Of a stretch of 64,000 nucleotides of DNA, positions 17,305 to 26,408 are shown one piece after another. Positions within the stretch are counted from its first letter, which is position 1. Each line of letters starts with the position of its first letter. Made by a program: the position numbers and the translations under genes. Below the pieces are notes generated by a model, which was not told where the DNA came from, made no database searches, and saw nothing but the letters and a program-made list of their open reading frames with translations. The stretch is from JBEKTW01 sp049515655 (GTDB taxonomy: Bacteria > Bacteroidota > Ignavibacteria > UBA10030 > SZUA-254), in assembly GCA_049515655.1 (NCBI GenBank), contig JBEKTW010000002.1, positions 62,001 to 126,000 of the forward strand. The letters run 5' to 3'.

Positions 17305-17337
17305 TCCCATTCAGCGCATTGCTGGATGGGACTTTTT
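17305..17337. terminator. Bidirectional terminator between desaturase and RRM genes
   Basis: An 11-bp stem, TCCCATTCAGC (17305-17315) with GCTGGATGGGA (17321-17331), loop GCATT, followed by CTTTTT on the plus strand and preceded by AAAA (T-run on the minus strand). It sits between two convergent genes. Confidence 0.85.
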
Positions 17338-17361
17338 ATTTGAGGTCTTGTGGTTCCCCTA

Positions 17362-17631
17362 TCACTTTGGGAATTCGATCGGCTTCAAGGCGCGCGGCTT
17401 GGCGTCGCTAACGTTGAGTGACTGCCCTTTTAGTTCTTTCCCATTCAGACCCGAGATGGCTGCCTCAGCTTCGAGTTGGACGGGCATTTCAACAAAACCA
17501 AATCCAGCGGACATCCTGCTCGCCCGATTCTTGACGATGTTTACGAACGAGACTTCTCCGTATGCCCGAAATTCCGCTCGGAGGTCGTCTTCTTTCACTT
17601 CCTTTGACAAATTACCGGCAAAAATGTTCAA
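17362..17631 (-). CDS. Small RRM RNA-binding protein
   Basis: An 89-residue protein made of one RNA recognition motif. RNP2 is NIFAGNL at residues 2-8 and RNP1 is SAGFGFVEM near 42-50. The C-terminus ends in a short basic tail (KPRALKPIEFPK). Free-standing RRM proteins of this type are common in cyanobacteria, Chlorobi and Bacteroidota and are often linked to cold or stress; the RNA target is unknown. The ATG is at 17629-17631. A small hairpin (17667-17685) lies in the leader about 35 bases upstream of the start. Confidence 0.93.
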   Translation of the reverse strand: MNIFAGNLSKEVKEDDLRAEFRAYGEVSFVNIVKNRASRMSAGFGFVEMPVQLEAEAAISGLNGKELKGQSLNVSDAKPRALKPIEFPK

Positions 17632-17666
17632 TAGTTCTTCCTTCCAGGTTCAAAATGAATGCGGTG

Positions 17667-17685
17667 GAGAGATACTGCATCTCTC
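17667..17685 (-). promoter_or_regulatory. Hairpin in the leader of the RRM gene
   Basis: A perfect 7-bp stem, GAGAGAT/ATCTCTC, with a 5-base loop, 35 bases before the RRM start. RRM genes of Chlorobi are known to carry a conserved leader structure (the Chlorobi-RRM RNA motif); whether this is one could not be judged by eye. Confidence 0.35.
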
Positions 17686-17835
17686 TTTGCGTTGTGAGTC
17701 AATACGTGTCGGTTGGGAGGCTTTTCGCCGCTTGTCCTCAGACCAGCATGTGGAGAATCACACTTTTAATGTAGCGAATTTTTGGCTTGTTTCCAAACTG
17801 TGGAAATTATTCGTAGAAGTGGCTCTGTTTGCTTA

Positions 17836-17920
17836 TTGCGCTTCCTCTGGGCTCTCTGCGGTTCAAAAAAGCCTTAAACGCAAAGGTCGCAAAGAGAAGA
17901 TTCGCAAAGGTCGCAGAGGG
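17836..17920. repeat. Inverted GCAAAG/CTTTGC repeat array, copy 2
   Basis: The left arm has TTGCGCTTCCTCTGGGCTCTC and the right arm has AAACGCAAAGGTCGCAAAGAG and GCAAAGGTCGCAGAGGG, with GCCTTAAACGC in the centre. It resembles copy 1 at 3456-3541. Confidence 0.55.
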
Positions 17921-17972
17921 ATGGTACCCGGCAATTAATGACCTTTGCGGCCAGGGGGAGAATTCCTAGCGC

Positions 17973-20900
17973 TTAATCGCGGTGAACTTTCAAACGCTCC
18001 ACGTGAATTTTGTCCAGTTCCCCGTTGATCCGTGTCAACTCTGTGCCCTGGAGATTGTTCCACCATTCAGTGATACGTCGCAGTAGGCCCCGATCCCTGC
18101 TGACGGCGCCTACCTGTGCCACCGTCGGCAGGGCTTCTGTGCTTTGAAGCGCCATCATCAGGTAGAAAAACTTTGTCTGCAGTCCGGTGAGAGTCTCTTT
18201 TGTCGACGTGCCATCGTCCATCTCAAAATATACAACATCCACGTCGTCCGGCACGCCCCCCCCTTGAACTGAATGCAATTTGCGGTCAAGAGAGGCAAGT
18301 GAATCCTTCAGCGGGCTGCCAACCTGGTCCATCAAAGAACCGATTTGATTCCTGAGATCCCGGACCTCCCCCACCAGCGCGCGTAAACCACTCAGACCCC
18401 TGTAGCAGTCCAAGGAAAGTTCAAGTTGTTGCCGGAGTAATTGATCGGAGACCTGAATGCGCGGATCCATCATTACTGTCAGCGGTTGCGACAGAGTCTG
18501 GCTGTCGACTCGCAGCGACAGAGTATATGTTCCGGGAATTACGCACGGTCCCTGGGGCTGGGTCGCGGTATTGTGAACAACTGCTGCCATTGAAAACGAA
18601 CGCGGGAAGCCTTCAGGCGGCGCGTAGTGCAAATCCCAGACGAATCGATGAATACCCGGAACCGCCGGCAACCGCATTTCCGGGCGGATCCAATACGCCG
18701 GGATCGCAAGTTTATTCGTATCGATGTTCTCCGGAATGTCTTTGCTCGAAAATCGACGGACCAATTCGTGCGACTGGTCGAAAATCTCCAGCGTCACTTC
18801 GTCAGCGTTGTGCGGTAAGTAATAATCGATGCATGCGCCATCCGGGGGGTTCTCACCCCCGGCTTCTTCCGGGGGAATCGGCGTATCGGTGTTGGTATTC
18901 GATCGCACTCGATACGCAGAATCGGGTTTGAAGAGTACCGGTTGTGAGAATCCTCCGTGTTGGGGGAACTGCCTGAGAGGGGTGATATCATCGAGGATCC
19001 AGAACGACCGGCCGTGGGTTGCGACGACAATGTCTGACTTGTGAATCACAAGATCACGGATAGAAGTTGCCGGCATGTTCAGCCGCAGGGGCAACCATTC
19101 GTCGCCGTCGTTGAACGACACGTAAACAGCCCGCTCGGTTCCGGCAAAGAGCAATCCCTTGAGGACGGGATCCTCGCGGACGGCATTCACGGGTCCATTC
19201 TCCGGTAGACCACTTACAATTTCCTTCCACGTCAATCCACCGTCGTGCGTCCGGTAAATGTGCGGCCGCATATCGTCAAGACGAATGCGGTTCACGGCAA
19301 TGTAGGCCGTTTTTGCATCGAAATGACCCGCGTCGATGCCGGCGACTTTGCTCCATGCGCTCAACGGGGGCGGAGTGACGTTGCCCCAGCTTGTTCCTGC
19401 GTCCCACGTTACATGAACATAACCGTCATCGGTTCCCGCCCAGATGATCTTTTCGTCGAGCGGCGACAATCCAAGCGCGTAGATCACCCCGCGTCTCGGT
19501 TGTTTTGAAAGTTCCGGCGTTCGAAAGATGCCGATGCTGGCGGGCACATCGGGGGACTCACGAGAGAGGTCAGGGCTGACGATGCTCCATTCATGGCCGC
19601 CCGAAGTCGTCTTGAATAGAACATTCGATGCGAAGAAGAGAGCGTGCGGATCGACAGGCGAAAACATCAACGGAGCTGTTCGCAGAAACCGGTATTTGCC
19701 GGACCGGATGCCTTCAGGCGAGATGTTTTGCACCTCCCCGGTCGCTTTATCGTAGCGCGTCACCCTTCCACCGTAGATGATGTTGGGGTACAGAGGGTCC
19801 GGCGCCACATAAGCATATTCATCGGCGCCGACCGGATGCCAATCGCGAAATGAAATCACTCCGTCGTTTCCGCGGCTTGCAATTCCGACTGAACCGCTCT
19901 CCTGTTGTCCGCTGTAGACATTGTACGGGAATTGGTTGTCGGTCGCCACATGGTAAAGCTGAGCAGTGGGCTGGTTATACCATGAACTCCACGTCTCTCC
20001 GCTGTTGACCGTGACCACCGCTCCCTGGTCGCTCGCCAAAAGCATGATTTCCGGATGGATGGGATTGATCCAGATCGTGTGATAATCGTCTCCCCCGGGA
20101 GCTCCTTTGATGGCCGTGAACGTCGAGCCCGCGTCGTTCGAGCGATACGTTGAAGTGTTTGCGACAAAGATGACGTCTTTGTTCTTCGGATGAACTTTTA
20201 CCTCGGCGAAATCGTCTCCGCGACCCCAAACGCGCTCTTCATGATTTGTACGAATCCAATGCTCTCCGGCGTCGTCCGATTCATACACTCCACCAAGGTC
20301 GCCAGCATCGACGATCGCATATATGCGTGACGGGTCAGAGGGAGCAATCGCGAAGCCGATTCGCCCCAGCCCCTGGTCGACGGTGGGAAGCCCGCCGGTT
20401 AGCTGGCGCCAAGTTGTTCCGCCATCGCTCGATTTGTACAGGCCGCTCGTTGTTCCCTGCCATTCACCATTTTCCCACGGACCCTGCCGTGCGGCCCAGA
20501 GGTCCGCATACAGGATGTCCGGATTCGTTGGGTCGAACGCCAGCGCGATTGCGCCCGTGTTCTCGTCTTTGTACAGCACTCTTTCCCACTTTTCACCGCC
20601 GTTCGTCGACCGGTAAACGCCGCGCTGCTCGTTCGCTCCGTAGGGATGACCGAGGACAGCGACAAACACACGGTTTGCATCCCTTGGATCGACAACGACC
20701 GCGCCGATCTGCTGTGCGTCGTTCAATCCCATGTGCCGCCACGTTGATCCACCGTCTGTCGATTTGAACACGCCGTCTCCCACCGAGAGATCCGGACGCT
20801 GGAGACCTTCCCCGCTGCCAACGTAAAGAATGTCGGGATTTGACGGTGCGACAGCGAGCGCGCCGATCGATCCTGTAGGCTGGTCATCGAAGATGGGTTT

Positions 20901-21140
20901 CCAGGTTCTGCCGTAGTCACTGGTGCGCCAAACGCCGCCGTTATTCACACCGATATAGAGGACGTTCGGTTGATCGGGAATCCCGGCAACGCCAACGGTT
21001 CTGCCGCCACGGTGCGGCCCGATCATTCTCCAGTGCAGGTTTTGGAAAAGGGTTGGATCGATTCCCTGGCCATAAAGCGGAAAGGGAGATCCGGCGAAGA
21101 GGAGAAGCGTGAAGAGAAACTGACGATGGAGTTTGATCAT
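17973..21140 (-). CDS. Exported sortilin/BNR-type beta-propeller protein
   Basis: A 1055-residue exported protein related to VPS10/sortilin-like and BNR (Asp-box) glycosyl-hydrolase-like propeller proteins. The start chosen, ATG at 21138-21140, gives a clean signal peptide (about residues 1-24, ending PLYGQG); an ATG further upstream (21254) would add a 38-residue leader without sense. Many blades carry the Asp-box S-x-D-x-G-x-TW (for example SDYGRTW, STDGGSTW, SSDGGTTW, SDDAGEHW) over residues about 40-730, separated by PSNPDILYVG-type strands. The last 250 residues form a non-propeller part with a coiled segment (ELSLDCYRGLSGLRALVGEV). No T9SS sorting domain is seen. Such proteins are widespread in Bacteroidota and Acidobacteria; catalytic activity is not established. 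Confidence 0.85.
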   Translation of the reverse strand: MIKLHRQFLFTLLLFAGSPFPLYGQGIDPTLFQNLHWRMIGPHRGGRTVGVAGIPDQPNVLYIGVNNGGVWRTSDYGRTWKPIFDDQPTGSIGALAVAPSNPDILYVGSGEGLQRPDLSVGDGVFKSTDGGSTWRHMGLNDAQQIGAVVVDPRDANRVFVAVLGHPYGANEQRGVYRSTNGGEKWERVLYKDENTGAIALAFDPTNPDILYADLWAARQGPWENGEWQGTTSGLYKSSDGGTTWRQLTGGLPTVDQGLGRIGFAIAPSDPSRIYAIVDAGDLGGVYESDDAGEHWIRTNHEERVWGRGDDFAEVKVHPKNKDVIFVANTSTYRSNDAGSTFTAIKGAPGGDDYHTIWINPIHPEIMLLASDQGAVVTVNSGETWSSWYNQPTAQLYHVATDNQFPYNVYSGQQESGSVGIASRGNDGVISFRDWHPVGADEYAYVAPDPLYPNIIYGGRVTRYDKATGEVQNISPEGIRSGKYRFLRTAPLMFSPVDPHALFFASNVLFKTTSGGHEWSIVSPDLSRESPDVPASIGIFRTPELSKQPRRGVIYALGLSPLDEKIIWAGTDDGYVHVTWDAGTSWGNVTPPPLSAWSKVAGIDAGHFDAKTAYIAVNRIRLDDMRPHIYRTHDGGLTWKEIVSGLPENGPVNAVREDPVLKGLLFAGTERAVYVSFNDGDEWLPLRLNMPATSIRDLVIHKSDIVVATHGRSFWILDDITPLRQFPQHGGFSQPVLFKPDSAYRVRSNTNTDTPIPPEEAGGENPPDGACIDYYLPHNADEVTLEIFDQSHELVRRFSSKDIPENIDTNKLAIPAYWIRPEMRLPAVPGIHRFVWDLHYAPPEGFPRSFSMAAVVHNTATQPQGPCVIPGTYTLSLRVDSQTLSQPLTVMMDPRIQVSDQLLRQQLELSLDCYRGLSGLRALVGEVRDLRNQIGSLMDQVGSPLKDSLASLDRKLHSVQGGGVPDDVDVVYFEMDDGTSTKETLTGLQTKFFYLMMALQSTEALPTVAQVGAVSRDRGLLRRITEWWNNLQGTELTRINGELDKIHVERLKVHRD

Positions 21141-21544
21141 TGCGCATCTATCATATTGGCTTACATTGAAAGAACATTTTGTGAATATGGAAATAAGTGC
21201 GACGAAAGTCAACTTGCCGGCGCATTGAGTCGGTTTGAATCGGATTGTCGACACCTGACCCCCTTCTTGTATGAAACTGTCCTATGAAGCCCAGCGTCAT
21301 GCTGACATTCTTCAGGTCAGCATCTAAACTAAGCAGTCAACGTATAGATCCCGACTAGAAGCATGTCGGGATGACGGGTTGGCTCGCTTTTTCGACAACC
21401 TCAAGTTTCTTCCCGTCGCTAGGGGAAAACGGAAGGCGGGGTCGGCGCCGCGCTGAAAATGAGGATGATGCACCACTCCCCCCGCAGAAATGGATTTATT
21501 TTCGTATCTTGTCATCGTCATTTTCTCAATCATGAAAGCACTGC
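21141..21544. other. Intergenic region with hairpins and a repeat copy
   Basis: No gene. Visible elements are a hairpin ATGCTGAC/GTCAGCAT (21299-21323), a hairpin ATCCCGAC/GTCGGGAT (21348-21372) and dispersed repeat copy C (21420-21471). It separates a minus-strand gene from a plus-strand gene, so promoters for both should lie here. Confidence 0.6.
21420..21471 (-). repeat. Dispersed intergenic repeat, copy C (reversed)
   Basis: Read on the minus strand it gives GCATCATCCTCATTTTCAGC, then GCCGACCCCGCCTTCCGTTTTCCCCT, matching copies A (3247-3298) and B (6659-6712). Confidence 0.6.
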
Positions 21545-22630
21545 ATGCAAATCGGAATCGTCGGCCTACCGTTTTCAGGCAAGTCCACACTTTTTCAGAC
21601 GATCACAGGGATGCACCTTGACCCTTCCGCGCTCACGAAGGCGGAGGCCCATCATGCTATCGTTAAAGTCCCTGACGCGCGTTTAGATAGGCTCTCCGCT
21701 CTCTTTTCGCCCAAGAGTACGCTCCATGCGACAATTGAGTTCGTCGACGTTGTGGGATTGAAGAAGGGAGAATCTGGCTCCACGCAGTTTACCACTAATT
21801 TTCTCGGGAACGTTAAGACAAACGACGCACTTGTCCAGGTCGTCCGCCTGTTTTCCGATGAAGCCGTCCCCCATCCTGACGGGGCGATCGATGCGATACG
21901 GGACGTCGCTTCATTCGAAACGGAATTTATCATATCAGACCTCTCTATTCTGGAAACCCGAGTCGACAAAATAAAAAGGCAGCTTCAGAAAACCCAGGAC
22001 GAACTTCTCAAGAAAGAAATTCCCGTGCTGGAGAAGTGCCATCAGATCCTCCAGACGGAAAAACCCCTGCGCGACGTCGAGCTCAGAAAAGAGGAAGCTC
22101 AAATCCTCAAGACGTACCAGCTTCTCTCCATCAAGCCGATGCTCATTGCATTGAATTTCGATGAATCTCAACGACCCATGGCTGAATCAACCGTCAAACG
22201 CGCGGCAGAGAAGAAAGAATCAAAAAATACTAAGGTCATGTCGTTCTTCGGCAAGATTGAGATGGAAATGTCCGAGCTTCCCGACGACGAAAGAAAAGTT
22301 TTCATGGAGGAATACGGCATCAAGCAATCCGCCCTCGATACCTTGATTCGAGAGGCCTACGCGCTTCTCGGCCTGCAGTCATTCTTCACCGTGGGGGAAG
22401 ACGAGTGCCGGGCATGGACGATGAAAAAAGGGATGACGGCGCAGGAAGCGGCAGGCGTGATTCATTCCGACTTCGTGAACAAGTTCATACGCGCCGAGGT
22501 CGTGGACTACGACCATTTTATCGTTCACGAGGGGTCGTTCGCGAAAGCGAAGGAGGCGGGTCACTGGAGACTCGAAGGGAAGGAGTATGTCGTCAAGGAC
22601 GGAGACATCATGTCCATCCGGCACAGTTAA
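21545..22630 (+). CDS. YchF/OLA1-family ATPase, divergent member
   Basis: A 361-residue P-loop protein of the Obg-related YchF family, which binds ATP and associates with ribosomes. It has the P-loop GLPFSGKST (residues 7-15), VPDARLDRLSALF, the G3-like DVVGLKKG, the N-x-x-E motif NFDE that gives YchF its adenine preference, a helical coiled insertion (about residues 130-195) and a C-terminal TGS-type domain (about 275-361). Standard YchF reads GLPNVGKST and VPDPRL. The different P-loop here suggests a second, divergent YchF-like lineage rather than the canonical orthologue. Length fits the family. Monocistronic, between two exported-protein genes. Confidence 0.87.
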   Translation: MQIGIVGLPFSGKSTLFQTITGMHLDPSALTKAEAHHAIVKVPDARLDRLSALFSPKSTLHATIEFVDVVGLKKGESGSTQFTTNFLGNVKTNDALVQVVRLFSDEAVPHPDGAIDAIRDVASFETEFIISDLSILETRVDKIKRQLQKTQDELLKKEIPVLEKCHQILQTEKPLRDVELRKEEAQILKTYQLLSIKPMLIALNFDESQRPMAESTVKRAAEKKESKNTKVMSFFGKIEMEMSELPDDERKVFMEEYGIKQSALDTLIREAYALLGLQSFFTVGEDECRAWTMKKGMTAQEAAGVIHSDFVNKFIRAEVVDYDHFIVHEGSFAKAKEAGHWRLEGKEYVVKDGDIMSIRHS

Positions 22631-22842
22631 TCGAATCTCCGACCTCTTTGGCGACGAAAAGATCCCCTTCCCGTCACCCCGTGCAGGGAGCGCTCAGCAG
22701 GGAGGAACAAAAGATCCCATTCCTCATTAGGCTTGCTTCCCCATCCGGAATTTTGTAACTTCGATGTGCGCCGACAGATATTCCGCGCGCGGTCCACACT
22801 GTACATTCTCTTAACGCCAAATCCTAACAGCCTGGAGTCAAA

Positions 22843-25800
22843 ATGAGACGAATCGTATTTGCTTTCACCGTGTTTTTATTCACTATCTCCTTCCTGCACG
22901 CGGGTTCGCCGCAGGGTTACTATCGTTACCCCGCACTGGCAGGTGACGGGATTATCTTCACATCGGAAGGCGACTTGTGGACTGTGAGCATTAACGGAGG
23001 CCTGGCCCAGAGGCTGACATCAAATCTCGGGACAGAGGCATTTGCCGCTGTGTCCCCCGACGGAAAGATGGTAGCATTCTCCGCTCAGTATGAAGGTCCG
23101 ACAGAAGTTTATACAATGCCGGTCGACGGAGGGGTTCCGGTTCGAAGAACGTTCGACGGTGAGAACGCCGTCGTGGTCGGATGGACTCCGGACGGGAAGA
23201 TCATGTATCAATCTTTGCATTATTCCTCCCTCCCGAACCGACAATTGCTCACGATCGACTTGAAGACGGGTACAGTTGAACCGTTTCCGCTGAGCCAGGC
23301 CAGCGACGGTTGCATGGATGTCACGGGGTCGACTCTCTATTTCACGCGTTACCCATTCCAGGGAAGCCACACGAAGCGGTACAAGGGCGGTACGGCGCAA
23401 AACATCTGGAAATACGAGATGGGTAAGCCAGAAGCTATCCCGCTGACAACCGACTATGAGGGAACGAGTAAAACCCCGATGTTCTGGACCAACAGAATCT
23501 ATTTTGCCACCGACCGCGACGGCTCGATGAATATCTGGTCGATGGACGAAGACGGCAAGGGTCTGATCCAGCACACTTCACATAAAGGATGGGATGTCAA
23601 ATATCCTTCACTTCGCGACGGGAAGATCGTCTACCAGCTCGGTGCCGATATTCACCTTTTCGACATCGCTTCCGGCGGGGACCGCGTGGTTCCCATAACC
23701 TTATCCTCCGATTTTGACCAGGTGCGGGAGAAGTGGGTCAAGAAACCAATGGACTATCTCACCTCGACAAGTTTTTCACCTAGCGGAGACCGCCTTGCCC
23801 TTACCGCCCGCGGACAGGTTTTCGTTGCGCCGGTCCAGCAAGGAAGATTCGTTCGCGCGACGACGAAGAACAGCGTACGATATCGAAGCTCGCGATTCAT
23901 GCCGGACGGGAAATCGCTTCTTGTGCTGTCAGATGAGAGCGGTGAACTGGAATTCTGGAAGCTCCCGGCAAACGGGCTCGGGGACGCGCTCCAACTAACC
24001 CATGTCGGCAAAGGTTTCCTGAACGATGGTACTCCCTCGCCGGATGGGAAATGGATCGCCTTTGACGACAAGAACCAACGCCTGTGGCTTTACAACATCG
24101 AAGAGAAGCAAACCATCCAGGTCGATACGTCCGACATTTCCGGTTTTTCCGACATCACTTGGTCGCCCGACAGTAAATGGCTGGCGTATGTCGGCGCCGC
24201 GGACAACACGTTTCAACTGATCAAACTGTACAATTTGAAAGAAAAAAAATACATCACCCTCACGAGTGACCGGGTCGATAGCTATAATCCCGTCTGGAGC
24301 CCTGACGGGAAGTGGTTGTATTTCCTTTCGGATCGTTTCTTCCAATCGCTCGTGGGAAGCCCGTGGGGATCGAATGAACCGGAGCCGTTCTTTGACAAGA
24401 CAACAAAGATCTACAGCATCTCGTTGAAGAAGGATATTCGCTCGCCATTTCTGCCGGGCAACGAGCTTTCCCCCCAGGAACAGGAGCACAAGGACGAAAA
24501 CAAAAAGAAAGATGATGAGAAAAAGGCTGTTGAGGTCGTCATCGATACCGCCGGGATTCAGGAGAGGGTGACGGAAATTCCACTGCCGGCAGGAACATAC
24601 AGAAATCTCTCAATGAATGATAAGTACCTCTTCTGGACTGAATCCGATGTTTCCCAGAATTCGAAAACGAAGCTCGTCGCGCTCGAGGTCAAGAATCTGG
24701 ACATCTCGCCGAAAACTCTCCTTGAAGACGTGGTGGGCTACGAGCCATCCCGCGACGGGAAGAAGCTTATGGTTCGGAAGGGGAGCGACTTCCATGTCGT
24801 CGATGCGTCTGCCACCCCGCCTTCCGATCTCTCCAAGAGCAAGGTCAATCTCGATAACTGGATGTTTACCGTGAATCCCAGGGATGAATGGCGACAGATG
24901 TTTGTCGAGGCGTGGCGGCTTGAACGCGACTACTTCTACGACCCAAATATGCACGGCGCCGACTACAAAGGTCTTCTCGAGAAGCATCTTCCCCTCGTAG
25001 AGCGCGTCAGCGATCGCGATGAGTTGAACGACCTCATCTCAGACCTCGTTGGAGAACTTTCGGCTCTCCACACGTTTGTCCAGGGCGGAGACAGGCGGGT
25101 GAACCCCGACCAGATCGGATTGGCATCCCTCGGCGCCAAGCTGGTGCGCGACGAGACCGACGGAGGGTACAAGATCCAGCACATTTTCCGTGGTGATCCC
25201 AATTACCCGGAGGTTGCTTCCCCCCTTCTCAAGCCCTATCTCGACATCCGGGAGAATGATATCATCAAATCCATCAACGGCGTATCAACCCTCTCGACGG
25301 TCTCTCCGCCGATTCTTCTGAGAAATGAGACGAACCAGCAGGTTTTCTTGAAAGTGCAATCTGCATCAACGGGGAAGGAATTTGACGCAATCGTGAACCC
25401 GATTTCTTCTTCCGATGAAACGAACCTCCGTTATAGCGAATGGGAATACATGCGCCGGTTGCGCGTGGATGAAGCGGGCAAGGGGGACATAGGATACGTC
25501 CACCTCCGTGCAATGGGAAGCGGTAACTACACGGAGTGGGTGAAAAACTTTTATCCGGTCTTCAATAGAAAAGGATTGATCATCGATGTGCGCCACAACC
25601 GCGGAGGAAACATCGATAGCTGGGTTCTCGAAAAGCTCCTGCGCAAGGCCTGGTTCTACTGGAAGGGTCGCGTCGGCAAGCCAACATGGAATATGCAATA
25701 CGCCTTTCGGGGACCTATGGTTGTCTTGTGCGACGCATTCACGGCGTCAGACGGAGAAGCGTTCACGGAGGGCTTCCGGCGTCTCGGTTTAGGAAGGGTC

Positions 25801-26097
25801 ATCGGCACGCGAACGTGGGGAGGAGAAATCTGGCTCTCGTTCGACAATTGGCTAGTCGATAATGGCATCGCTTCGGCGGCGGAAACTGGAGTTTACGGAC
25901 CGGAGGGGCAGTGGCTGATTGAGGGCCACGGAGTCGACCCCGACATGGTTGTCGACAATCTGCCAAGAGCAACGTTTGAAGGTCAGGATGCGCAACTCGA
26001 TGCCGCCATAAAATATCTGCAGGATCAGATTCGATTGCATCCCGTAGAGGTGCCTCCCGCGCCGGCGTATCCCAACAAAGCAGTCGACCACAAGTAA
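22843..26097 (+). CDS. Tricorn-type protease (S41 family), exported
   Basis: A 1084-residue protein with the Tricorn architecture: signal peptide (1-20, ending FLHAG), two beta-propellers (about 25-310 and 315-580, with repeated PDGKWIAF and SPDSKWLAY blades), a lysine-rich linker (about 550-570), a C1 helical domain, a PDZ domain (about 755-855) and a C-terminal serine-protease domain. Catalytic residues line up with the archaeal enzyme: His743, Ser969-Asp970 in ASDGEAF, and Glu1027 in IEGHGVD. HNRGGNID, near residue 915, is the usual strand before the active site. It trims oligopeptides, here probably in the periplasm. The ribosome site GGAG precedes the ATG. Confidence 0.95.
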   Translation: MRRIVFAFTVFLFTISFLHAGSPQGYYRYPALAGDGIIFTSEGDLWTVSINGGLAQRLTSNLGTEAFAAVSPDGKMVAFSAQYEGPTEVYTMPVDGGVPVRRTFDGENAVVVGWTPDGKIMYQSLHYSSLPNRQLLTIDLKTGTVEPFPLSQASDGCMDVTGSTLYFTRYPFQGSHTKRYKGGTAQNIWKYEMGKPEAIPLTTDYEGTSKTPMFWTNRIYFATDRDGSMNIWSMDEDGKGLIQHTSHKGWDVKYPSLRDGKIVYQLGADIHLFDIASGGDRVVPITLSSDFDQVREKWVKKPMDYLTSTSFSPSGDRLALTARGQVFVAPVQQGRFVRATTKNSVRYRSSRFMPDGKSLLVLSDESGELEFWKLPANGLGDALQLTHVGKGFLNDGTPSPDGKWIAFDDKNQRLWLYNIEEKQTIQVDTSDISGFSDITWSPDSKWLAYVGAADNTFQLIKLYNLKEKKYITLTSDRVDSYNPVWSPDGKWLYFLSDRFFQSLVGSPWGSNEPEPFFDKTTKIYSISLKKDIRSPFLPGNELSPQEQEHKDENKKKDDEKKAVEVVIDTAGIQERVTEIPLPAGTYRNLSMNDKYLFWTESDVSQNSKTKLVALEVKNLDISPKTLLEDVVGYEPSRDGKKLMVRKGSDFHVVDASATPPSDLSKSKVNLDNWMFTVNPRDEWRQMFVEAWRLERDYFYDPNMHGADYKGLLEKHLPLVERVSDRDELNDLISDLVGELSALHTFVQGGDRRVNPDQIGLASLGAKLVRDETDGGYKIQHIFRGDPNYPEVASPLLKPYLDIRENDIIKSINGVSTLSTVSPPILLRNETNQQVFLKVQSASTGKEFDAIVNPISSSDETNLRYSEWEYMRRLRVDEAGKGDIGYVHLRAMGSGNYTEWVKNFYPVFNRKGLIIDVRHNRGGNIDSWVLEKLLRKAWFYWKGRVGKPTWNMQYAFRGPMVVLCDAFTASDGEAFTEGFRRLGLGRVIGTRTWGGEIWLSFDNWLVDNGIASAAETGVYGPEGQWLIEGHGVDPDMVVDNLPRATFEGQDAQLDAAIKYLQDQIRLHPVEVPPAPAYPNKAVDHK

Positions 26098-26408
26098 AAC
26101 GCTTCCTTGAGACTCCTCTTCACGCAAGCAGGTCATTCGTCGAGGATGAGCGTGAAGGGGAGCCTGATGGACGACTACTTAAGCAGAATGTACAACGCAT
26201 AACCATGAATGGTTATGCTGAGCATCAATGAGGTTAGGGGTTCGAGGTTCGAGTTTTGGGGAGGTTGACGGGGAAGGAAGAAACGGTTCTGCGCCGTCTG
26301 AACCGCGATTCGCACGATTCACATGATTACCTCGATTGTTCCCATCATGGTAATCCCATAATCCTAAGAATCATGGTTCAGACCGCCCCCGTCTGCCGCC
26401 GGCCTCGT
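26098..26408. other. Intergenic region with palindromes
   Basis: No gene seen. It contains a perfect palindrome, GCATAACCAT/ATGGTTATGC (26197-26218), and an element with terminal inverted repeats (26296-26383). It separates the convergent Tricorn and T9SS genes. Confidence 0.6.
26296..26383. repeat. Small element with terminal inverted repeats
   Basis: The ends are GTCTGAACC, two bases, GATTC on the left and GAATC, two bases, GGTTCAGAC on the right. The interior is GATT/AATC words (CACATGATTACCTCGATTG, TAATCCCATAATCCTAAG). It has the form of a MITE-like or REP-like sequence without any transposase. Confidence 0.5.

Larger units (their letters stand above)
17632..17972. other. Intergenic region with leader hairpin and repeat array
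   Basis: No gene. It contains the RRM leader hairpin (17667-17685) and the second GCAAAG/CTTTGC array (17836-17920). Confidence 0.6.
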
